This document shows, piece by piece, positions 26,801 through 38,800 of a stretch of 64,000 nt of DNA. Position 1 is the first letter of the stretch. Every line of letters starts with the position of its first letter. Origin of the DNA: Leuctra nigra (Eukaryota; Arthropoda; Insecta; Plecoptera; Leuctridae); the NCBI GenBank assembly GCA_934045905.1, contig OW203762.1, positions 28,304,345 through 28,368,344 on the forward strand, in the 5' to 3' direction. The position numbers were made by a program, and so were the translations under genes. The notes beneath the pieces were generated by a model, which was not told where the DNA came from, searched no databases, and saw nothing but the letters and a program-made list of their open reading frames with translations.

Positions 26801-29800
26801 GTTCTTCTTCATTTTTTTATTTTATTTAGTAGACCAGCAGCTGTATGAAATGTGTTTTTAGCGAAGACCGGCAGCATTAAATAAATTAATTAAATTGCCC
26901 GCAGCTAGATTTTTAATTTTTAAATCGAAAGGTCACGTGAAACTAGCTGCTAAGTAAAGCGATGAGAGGGTTAATTAAAAGTTGTTTTTGTTTACTCTAC
27001 AAGTAAAACCAACAATTTAAAAAAAAATTAAAATTAAGCTCGCTTGCCTGCAAACAAAATCTACCAGAAGTAACCCTCTACCCATGCCCTCTACCCACAC
27101 AAGTTTATTTCTCGTATGCGAGCAAGATTACGCGGCAAGAATCAATATATTGAAAGTTACATAATCCTGTTTGTAATGAAAAAAATTACTAATTCTCAAT
27201 TCAAAACCAGTTTTCTTAAACACGAAGGTAGCGAACCTGACCACAACGAAAAGGAACGTTTACATCAAGAAATGAATGGTACTTACATTAATAAGCTCGA
27301 ATTTGTTCTCGTCCAACCTGTAACAGAGAGAAAACAATGTTTATTGTTTTATACATACGTCATGTATACATGTAATAGCAAAGACCGACGAGTGTTTCAA
27401 TAATGTATTAGGTATATTTTAAAATATGAAGTTTTGCCTATCTCAGTGAGAACACACCACAGCTCAGATAAATATGCAACACTTCATATTTTAAAATATA
27501 ATACATTATTGAAACTCTCGGAAGAGTCTTTGTTAATTTTGCACCAAACTGAAAGGAATTATTAAAAGCATCAAATAGCATTTTATTATTTATTGGCACC
27601 CACAACACTCCAGCAGTCTTCATTTATTCATTTTATATCGATGCAAGACATTCTACATTATGGTAGGTAGCGAGTGTTTGTTATTGTTTGTCTATAATTC
27701 CAATGGGATGCAAATTATAACTGTGTATTCTTCTTCGAGAGCCCAGCCTTAAAAGTATTACACACGAATGTTATATAAAAAAAAAGTAAAAGTGCCAGCC
27801 CCCGCAAACAATGTGGTGTACTAATGTGCCATTAGTCAATCAAGAGATGATTAGCTATTCAAATCAGGTGGCATTTTCATGCGTGGAGCAAGGATGACAC
27901 TGCACTCAACTCAAACAAGCCATCAAACACGCGGGTGTTGGAACAAATCAGTTGGAAACACTTCGGTGCTCAATATTGGATCGAGTGGGAGGACATACAA
28001 CTACAGCTACACCGATAGAGTAAATATGCCAGACATAATGAAATGAAGACGCGCAAGTAATTGCCAAGTTTCAAGTAGGAGGGAAATTGATTACAAAAGT
28101 GTACCTACTGCTTTATAAGAGTGGGTATTCTATTCTAGGGTAGAAGAATACATATTTGTCCATAAAGTCTAACAATTATTTTGATTACAGTTCTTGTTTA
28201 CATTTTTAATAGAGTGTTGGATCCATTCATCAATTATAAACATAGTAAAAATTAAAATTCCACTTTTTTTTTACATTACGTGAAGTATAGTTTGATACGA
28301 TTATAATTAACTTCTGCGTGAATTCTGTCACAAAACTAGAGTTAGGTAATATTCGCTCAGTTTTACGTCAACATCGGTGCGGAAGCAGATGCGATCGCAA
28401 TTTATTTTCGTACGACGTGTTTATTGGCTTAAAAAAATCAATGGGAATATATAGTTCAGTGGAAATATTACTTTTCTGTTTGTTTCTTCAGCGATAGAAA
28501 TCCTCTCTCTTTCATCATATATTTTTGTTTCCCACTGAGAAACTAAGTCATGAGCCACGGGAGGCCGCATTTTACAAATAATACACCTACACTAAAGCAA
28601 CGTTCGCAAGCTCGAGATAAAAATGTCAGTCTTATCGTAGAGATTTGCCTCAAACTAGGATAATCTCATACTATTTGTCTTAGTTGCATTGTTTGACGGT
28701 ATTTTGTGTGAGTGTGTGGATGTGAACCGTCTTTTTGGGGTTAGAACACATCGACACGTCTCTACATTATTTTCATGTGAATACAACTGGACCGGGTTTC
28801 CCCAAATACGGTATCAAGAAAATTGTATCATCAGTCACCAACATCATGATAGCATTACGATAGAAATCTGCTTTTCACTTTCAAGTTATTATGGGAATTG
28901 GGGATGGGAATGTAATGTACACTCGTCGGCAAAACAAAAATTGATCGTTGACCAAATTTGAATGACTGCTGTCATGTCCCATACCAATCAAAGCTTGTTA
29001 TTATCATTGAAATGTGAGGTCACCTACTAGAGTGAGACAATGGGATCGCTTAGACTTACTTCTGATGGTGCGATCGTCATTTGTCAGCCTATCAGATTTA
29101 TTGAACGTTCAATTTTTGTTTGGCCAAGTGTACGTACAGAAATTCTCTGATGGTATTTATGAACCTCGAAATTTATTGAAGAGTGGTTACTGAACCGATT
29201 TTGCTGAATTCTGCACATACTCGACTCCTTGATCAGTTATTTGGACGTACTTGCGAAAGTATAACAGAGGTATAACAGAGACTTACGCAAAAAGAGAATG
29301 TCACACTACCAAATCAATCATGGTAAAGTAAAAGAAACATTAAATAATTTTCTTATGCATGAAGTATTTAGCATGATTCATGAGCAAAACAAAAGTAATT
29401 TTAGGCAATTCACCCAAAATAGAAGTAACGGTGCTATTGGTCAAGGTGACGCTAGCCAGCGCCCAGACACCCACATCCCAATCGCAGGTGAAAGCCGGCA
29501 TTAGCAAATGAGTGACTACAGACCCGACACATGCCACACAACACACAATCAAACTTTCCCACGCGGCGATCAGCAGATGCATGTGGTCCTGGCAATTAGG
29601 TGTTCGCTTCCGGCAGTAATGCGAGGTGATGCAATTGCACCTCATCATACAGACACTCTCGACACGGCGTGACTAATACGTGGACATGTCGATTATGCAA
29701 CTCATGGTAAAGCGCCTGCCTGCGTTGCATTATGTATTAATCTTGCATCTATGCACTCGGATTGGTGTTAATAATTTACGAAGACAAGCGCGAGACTACT

Positions 29801-32800
29801 CAGAAACATGAAAGTTGTAAATAACTTAAAAGTATGCACCTAGATAATGCACCATTTAAATTTTAAAATATTTAGATTTAAATTTTATTTATTCGTGCTA
29901 TTCAACGACAAATGCATCCGGCCACACCAACGGACTCGTAAATTGCTTCCGAAGTTCGAGGAAATTTCTCAAAACTTAATCATCCAGACGGCAACAAAGA
30001 GGTAAACGCAGATAATGACTAATGAGCGTGTGGAGTTGAAGCGTTTGTTTATAAGAACCACTTTTTGTATGGTTGTAATAATTTTGTAACCAATTCCTCC
30101 ATTCAAAATATAATTATGGTACTTCGAACGCCAACCCTGTCAATTACCGCGTCCGCGGGTGTACAACAAAACATGTAAATATAAATGGGTCTAAAAATAG
30201 CCTTCACGACTGCAGGATATAGGATTATGCGTAAAACGAGACACGAATTCAATTTTTTTTTAAATTTTGTATTCGTGTGAAACCGAGCAAAAGGTAATTG
30301 ATAAAATTGTTTTATAGTCCTCGATGGGATCAATTTCAATGAAGCACTGTTTATTTTTACTGGAGTCGCAATGAGCGTAAAACCTGCGGCTATGCGGGCT
30401 GCGGTTTTATCGCAAGTCCGTGGACAGTCGATCGACTAATTACTAATTAGCCTAAATGAAAGCGTTCTAAATGAAAATGTACTCGTCATTTTCATTCAGA
30501 ACGGGAATCAAGTGAAATGTCTGGTGAATTCTATAACATAGAAGAGTTTTGAAAGATTTAGGATTAGAATAATTAAATTCGTCTTGATTGGGATATTTCA
30601 TCCTGTAGGTAGTTTATTTCTAGGTATAATGTCAACAGTTTCGATTCATATATTCGATTCGAAACTGTCGACATTACCTCGAAATAAACTACCTAGTATA
30701 AAGTTATATACTAGTATATACTAGTTAGTATAAACTAAACTAACTACAGGATGAAATATCCCAATCAAGACGATTTTAATTTGAATCTAGTTTAAACATA
30801 ACGAAATGACCCAAAAATAATAATAATTGTGAAAAGAGTTTTGAATATTACCAGATATCCGAAAAAGCTCGTTCATTGAACTTCTAAGACCATTAAATCA
30901 CCGAAAAAAGAACGTTTCGGAAAAATAAGAGCAGAGGAAAGTTAAAGAATAACGCTTAGGTAAGAACAGGAAAAACTTTATTACATAAAACAGTATTATG
31001 ACACATTAATCAATATCGAATTTTACGATTGTTTTAGTCAGCTGTGAAACTTGCCAGGATTATCCAGGACTGATGTGCTGGAATGGACAGGATGGTGCAG
31101 CGAGAGAAATACTTATTTTGATTGAAAAAAGTATATTTGTCTTGTATTCAAATATATAAATACCTATATTTAATCCAAATAAGTATTGCTCTCAGTGTAG
31201 GTTAGTGGACAAAGAGGTCCTTGAAACATATAATTAGGCATTAGATAGGCATTAAGATATTAATATCTATTATAAGTTAGCCGAGCTGGAACTTGGAGAA
31301 TATGACACAGACATATGGGTGTTCCTCTTAATTTGTCGAATGTCTCTAAAGAACTGAAGAGTCATCAATTTAAAATCCATTTTCTCGTCATCATTCAGTG
31401 TCCTATAATCAGGAAGCAGGGACATCAAGAACGACTTGTCTGCATCCTCTTCTTCCTCCTTGAATCTCTCTCCCACTGTCTTCGGCCGTTCCTTCCGGAA
31501 TGAGTGGCTGCGTTTTCGATGGCCCATGTCTGGAGCTTGGAGGGGTTGACTCGAGACACCTAGTTCTACGCTGCACACGGATGCTGCGAGTCCTTCCTCG
31601 TCATCCTCCTCCCTCTCATCCTCATCCTCCCCGGCGTCTCGTGTCTCCATGCCGCTCAGCAGGAACTGAAGGGACTGCGCGTAGACGTATCGTTTCTTCT
31701 TGGGCGCAGAATCACAGCGCTTTCCTTGGTTTAAAAATTTAATGAAATTATCTCGGATGTGTCGCCACTTGTTCTTCATCTCCTTCACTGTAAAGATGAG
31801 AGAAACAAGTAGTGAATTATACCATTATACAACGTAGAGTGGTGTAAGGGGGAATTCTAATGCATGCAATTTGACTGAAACAACGTATGAATTCTCAACC
31901 AGTAGGCGAAATGCCTTGAAATTTGAACTTCATTACTCTCGCAAAAGCACACAACTCGCACCAAACACACGACGCATTGGCGTTCAATGATAAATTGTTC
32001 AAGGCCACATATACGCGCCAAGGTCACATCCACCCACCACCACGTTCGAGGTGGTGGATGTGTCGTGTGTACTGACCATCTGAGTTTTACGTTGCTATTG
32101 ACGTTGCTGCATGCGGAAAAGAAGGGGTAATGTTATTATAAAGGTGAACAAAAGGGGGTATTTATTTATCACCTACCTTTCTCATCTCTCTCCGCTATCT
32201 CGAACTCCATCCAATTCCCGTACATGTTCTCGCCAATCTCCGTCCATGATCTATCACGACATATTTTGTCCGTATATTCTCTCTTTCGCTTGTCCCAGAG
32301 CGCCGGGTTCCCATGCACGCACTCGATAAACTTGTCCACATCGAACATGGCGAGAACGAAGTGGAAAACAACTGCTAGAAACCGCTCCGGCACAACCGCA
32401 CGGTCTGGCACGGTGCACTGAACTGCTCGCCTCGCGTCTGCGCAGTGCTTGCTCGGCCGTCCGGTCATCCCGCACTGCCGCACGCGATGCGGCAACACCG
32501 CACGGTGTGACGTCAATGAGCGTGTGACGTCACCATCCCGTCAAACAGGACCGGTTTCAGTTCATTTGCAAAGACGCATAGCGAGATATCACTAGCACTA
32601 TTCGCAGTACTATTCTCTATTGGCGACGGGTGAATAATTATGATGATGAAACATAATCATGATGATGTAACGAATGGGAAAGGCAGAAAGGTGGGAAGGA
32701 GGTGGTCGTGGCATGTTAGTAGGGAACCGTACCAACATTTGTCTCGACTGAGGGAAAGCACTAAACCTCAGTCAGGAATTCGGTCGCTGGAATCAAACCC

Positions 32801-35800
32801 GGGGCATCCGGAGTCGGTACATGTCGAGGAGATTACTGCCCGTGCCAATTTGGTCCAATTTGCAATTCGTTTCAATTTACTAAATAATAGTCTTCAATTA
32901 TTAAATTAATTTTCTTCTCAATTGACCTTAAAATTTTTGAATCAAGTTAAAAATAAAAGTTTTGTTATTCTGTGCACCTTCGTAACGTAGATAACTACCC
33001 ATAAAAAACACTCCGTGTAAAAATACCAGCCAAGTCTCTACAACTAAAAAAAAAAGCTATGAAATCTTAAAATTCTGCACTGAAAAGTAGTGATATCAAA
33101 AAATGGGCCAAGTCAAAACTTAATTTGAAAATCAAAAAATACTTGGCGCATCGTGTATACATAGTTTAGAAGTATAGACCAGATAGAAAATATACATTAA
33201 ATATACATAATACATATAGTATACCTATTATGCCCTAAAAAAATGATGCGCCAAGTATTTTTTGATTTTCAAATAAAGTTTTGACTTGGCCCATTTTTTG
33301 ATACACTACTTTTCAGTGCAGAATTTTAAGATTTCATAGCTTTTTTTTTAGTTGTAGAGACTTGGCTGGTATTTTTACACGGAGTGTTTTTTATGGGGAT
33401 ATCACTCCTTTTTTTAGTTTATTCTTAAAATTTGTGACAGTTAAATCGAATGAACAATTTCTAAATCCTGTAAAAAAAATCGCCATTTACAATTTGGTTA
33501 CTACTAATGAAAATCTGCTATATATTTGCTTAAATGGTCTTTCATGAAGAATAGCAAAGGTTTCATTCCAATCGGTCAACCCAGTTCCGAGACATGCCAA
33601 CACTTCGGTTTTCAACATGGCTGCTGAAATTACTGCACTGCTTAGAATATATATCTACAAATGTGTATCTTTTTAAGCTTTCTGAATATGTATACATTTT
33701 ATAGAATGGGGATTAGGTATAATAATTTTTAATTTTTAATGACGTCATTTCCGGGCTCATGAATAGGAAAATTCTAGTTTGACTGTTCCTATTCCATAGA
33801 GATGTCCTTCCGAATCGTTTAGCGCTAGATTCGTACCGATCAGTCTACCAGTATTCGAGATACGACGATACTTCTGGTTTCAAAATGGCGGCTGAAATCT
33901 CTGACCCCTTGAAATGTAATTTAAACATGATTACATATTATTATAAGCTGTCTCAAATAGTATTAATTGTATCAAAATGTAAATTTGTGAGATTTTTTAA
34001 ATGTGTGACGTCATTTCCGGTTTTGGTATAGGAAACTGCAAATATTACTGACGATAAAACATAAAGTTAACCGTCTTAATCGTTTAGCGCTGGTTTCGTT
34101 CAAATCTGTTTAGCCGTTTTTGGGATATGATGTCACTTCCGGTTTCAAAATGGCGGCTCCGGTTGGTTTTATAACAAGTCAAATGAGATATCAGAAGTAC
34201 ATACGATACATAAATATCAAAATAATCGGATCAACATTTGTTGCCGAAATGCCAATCGATGTATTTCAAATTTCATGACGTCATTTCCGGTTTCGTTAAC
34301 ATAATGTTTAGTCTCTAGCTAATGATAATCCATATAGTTGACCGTCCGAATCGTTTGGCGCTATTTTCGCTCCAATCGGTTTAGAAGTTGTTGAAATATA
34401 ACGTCACTTCCGGTTTCAAAATGGCGGCACAAAAAATTCATGGGGTGAAGGTTAAATCAGACGCCAAAAGTGCACACGTGGTAAAAATGTGAGATCAATC
34501 GGTTAAGCCGTTTAGGCTGTGGCCTGTTTACCGGATTTGAATTCCAGGAGACTACTACTACTACTTACTACTACTACTACTACTGAGATTATTATTATTA
34601 TGAAAACCGCCCTAAAACACTGTTTTCACGGCCCTCTAGCGCGCAAAGGGCGTAACCTATTGTTCCCAAATTTGGTATATGTTGTAGGGTGGGCCATAGC
34701 TCGAAATTAAGATATATCGCAACAATGTGAGATTTTCCAATTTTAAGATCCAGTAGGCCGAAAATGCCACTTTGATGCTTACAGTAAAAGTGGGTTTGCT
34801 CCAGCCTTTATATGAGAGTGTGCGCGCGCCGTACGACTTGGCTGGCGTGGAGCGACCGCTCCACTAGATTAACGAAGATGATGTTGTAACTTTAATCAAT
34901 TATTGATGTCATATTCTGGAGACAACGATTTGATATGCATGAAAGTGAAGTCCAAAAATACTGAGATGACTGCCAAAAAAGAACGAGCCTTTCACTCGGC
35001 CAACAATAATTACTCACCAACACCATATTGAAATGCAAGGCATGAAGATTACATTGTCAAGATGTCTCAACGCTGTTTGAAAAGATGCGCATAATTACCA
35101 AGTAATTTAATCACAGCTCGGTGTAATGTGGCCATTCGTGCACGTTTTTAATTACGATCGTCTTTTATTCACTTATTACTATGATGGGTACATCATTCGT
35201 TACATCATATTTATTTCATGGATGTAAATTGTGAAGCAAGTTTTTGAGATGTACCTGAAGCTGCCGACATGTTACAACAACAAACACCATGTCCTAATTA
35301 AAATAAATATAAATAAATACATAAATAAATTACTAACTTATTCTTTCCTTGGACTCGTTATCACTAGAATACAGTTTGAACTCTTTGTCATGACTGAAAA
35401 CAACAACCCCAGGTAAAAAGTCTTGTGATGATATTTCCATATTTCCTAATCACCATAACTTTTGAAATAATTTTATTAATTATTAAAAAATAGTTTGCGT
35501 AGCTCTTTTTTCAGTCAATTTTAAAAATAGAACATTGACTACAATTGACACAAACATTGTATTTGTAAGTTTGCAATGCAATGCATAAACATTGCAATGC
35601 AATGTATTTGCCCACACTATTTTTCACATTTATAATAAAGCTATGAAGATATTATGAAATACAATACAAGAATCTGGTCTAGAAAAAAAATCCCAGCTAA
35701 AAAGGTGGTAGGTATATTCGCCACACCAGAAGAAACAAAAACAGCAGTTCTCTAAATCTCAAGAGAATACGCAATCGAAATTCTGTTCATGGCAAGCAAA

Positions 35801-38800
35801 AAGCTGGGTATTATTCGCCTTCTGTGGCAGGTAGAAACCAGGACCCTTACCTAATATCGCGAGATGGTAGGACGGTGCTACGTCGTAGCCCCGTCCTACA
35901 GTAGCACAGCACCAGGACGATGCTGTAACACCGATCGAGTATACACATCCTACCGACGGACTACGACAACACGACCACGCCCACTTTCAGCACCAAACGT
36001 CATTGATGCTACTTTACCGGCGCATTGTGATTGGTTAATTTTAGCGGGATGAAATAGAACGAGCTTGAATTTGAATCAATTACAAACTTTGGAACGAATT
36101 TTTTTATCGTGAAGTAAAACTTCACCAGTGCCACATCATTTTTCTCACGAGTTTCGTTAAGGTGTAACTTCTAACTTTGTTGATAATTATTTTATTGACT
36201 TCAAAATTGGCACATAATATGTAGACTTACACTAAATATAAAAAAATTAAAAATATTTTTTTTTAACAATGGACGTAAATATTTAACAATTACTCATTTT
36301 ACAACAATGAAATTTATATTTCGTGCTACTCCATCAATATAAGATTTTTTAAGTTTTTTTCCACTAGAATGTAGCTGACCTGTAGTAGTAGGACTCTACA
36401 TATAATTTTTTAAATATTCAAATTTGTTTTCAAATTATGATTTTATTTACACCGTGATATTTTTTTCAACGTGATTTTCTCTAAAATGAAGGCATTGTTA
36501 ATTTTTTTTCTTAATTGTCTGATAAGAGATCAAGAAAGTGATACGTAAAGTCCTTCACAGAGCCCCATGGAACACTCACAAAAAAATCAAGTAATTTGGA
36601 CAAAATTTGTAGAAGTAGGATACAAAATAAATCATATTTTTGTGTACAAACAGGTTATGGAGAAAAAAATCTTTAAAGCCTGACAATATATAATTCATAA
36701 AATAAAATAAAATAAAAATTATCCATCTTAAAATTTTTAATTTATTCTTACTCCATAATAAATCAGCAGTATTCACAAGATTTTGAAATTCAAAATTTTA
36801 TTAAATATTCTCAAAATTATTACAAATTGCTGAAAACCGCCTCGTTGTAAAATATAAATATTTTTTTAGGGCAAAAAACTTATTTTTTTAAATTTTGGAA
36901 ACATTTAACTTAAATACATTTATATATCAATGAAAATACAAATAAAAAAAAAATATTTCACTGACTGACATCTGTGAAACATTGTACATCTCCACTCGAC
37001 TCGCCAGAAACGATAACCCAACTAAAAGTTTGGTGTCAACTGGAATCGCGTGATTCCGATCGTTCTGGCGCACCAAGTCGTCGTAAAGCAGGTCCAAAAC
37101 ATAAAAAAATGACTCTATTTAATCTGGTATTTCTATGCAATTCAAAATCAGTCATATCTGCTACTCTTACATATCGTTTCACATTTTCTACATCTTCATC
37201 ACCAAAAGCTGCGGCAATGTAGGCGGCCATTTTCGCTTCTTTCGTCGTAGGACCTATCGGTAGCACCACTCTCGACTGGTGCTGAGAAATCGTGCTACTC
37301 CAGCACCGGGCTACGTCTTAAATGTCATATTCGATCGGTGTTTGGTCGTAGCACCATGGTAGCACCGACCTAGAGCTCAGCACCGTCGTAACACCAACAT
37401 TTCGCGATATTAGGTAAGGGTCCAGGGTATGCTCTTGCGCGTGCCCCAAGGCAGTCGAGCTGCATTAGCTCAACACAGCCATGCAACCCGAGCGGTAAGT
37501 AAAACAAGTAAAGAGATAGACAAGGGTTTGTCCCTCGCTTAGGTCGAAACACAGGCGGTACATGGACACAGGATAATTGAAGTGCTTCCGAGAAAATCCG
37601 TCAGCGGGGATTGTAGAAGGATTATTGCGGGAATGAAGACGTTTTTGTTTTATACCTAATCTGTCTCGATGTTGTTTAGCAGAGTTTAGCAGCGCGTAAC
37701 CAAGAGAGGCGATGGTGCTTGTTTGATTTCATTTCTATACAAACAATTGGATTTTGATCAATAGTTGTCATACAATTTTCGATTTCAATATTGAAATCAA
37801 AAAATTACAAAATATATTTATATTTATTAAAAAAAAAAAAATAAAAATTTGAAGATTTTGAAAATTGAGCACGCATCTTCATAGTGCAATTGTTCAATAA
37901 AAAATTTGCATTTTCGTATCGAGTCAAGAAAATTTTGTCGCGCATTTTGTTTAGATTTTAATGAAAATCTAAAAAAGGAGCCATGACTCGTGACCTGCTC
38001 GTGACAAATTCAGTTCACACGGACGCTAAATCATCGAAGTAAGGTTCCGACTCAGTCCGAGTATTTCAACTGTTTTCATCAAGTTCACAAGGGACGGGAG
38101 TATTTGGCGGGCAACTCAGAACGTTTTCATCAAGTTCACACGGGACGGGAGTATTTGGCGGGCAACTCAGAACGTTTTCTTCAAGTTCACACGGGACGGG
38201 AGTATTTGGCGGGCAACTCGGAACGTTTTCATCAAGTTCACACGGGACGGGAGTATTTGGCGGGCAACTCGGAACGTTTTCTTCAAGTTCACACGGGACG
38301 GGAGTATTTGGCGGGCAACTCGAACGTTTTCATCAAGTTCACACGGGACGGGAGTATTTGGCGGGCAACTCAGAACGTTTTCTTCAAGTTCACACGGGAC
38401 GGGAGTATTTGGCGGGCAATTCGGAACGTTTTCATCAAGTTCACACGGGACGGGAGTATTTGGCGGGCAACTCGGAACGTTTTCTTCAAGTTCACACGGG
38501 ACGGGAGTATTTGGCGTCCAACTCGGAACGTTTTCTTCAAGTTCACACGGGACGGGAGTATTTGGCGGGCAACTCGGAACGTTTTCATCAAGTTCACACG
38601 GGACGGGAGTATTTGGCGGGCAACTCGGAACGTTTTCATCAAGTTCACACGGGACGGGAGTATTTGGCGGGCAACTCGGAACGTTTTCATCAAGTTCACA
38701 CGGGACGGGAGTATTTGGCGGGCAACTCGGAACGTCGACAAACTTTGAAAGTTTGAAACGTGTCCGTGTGAATGTGTTTCATAAATATATAAATAAAATA

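Noticed and set aside
31315..31742. Plus-strand frames of 62 and 80 codons
   Set aside because: They are antisense to the well-supported MADF-BESS exon 2.
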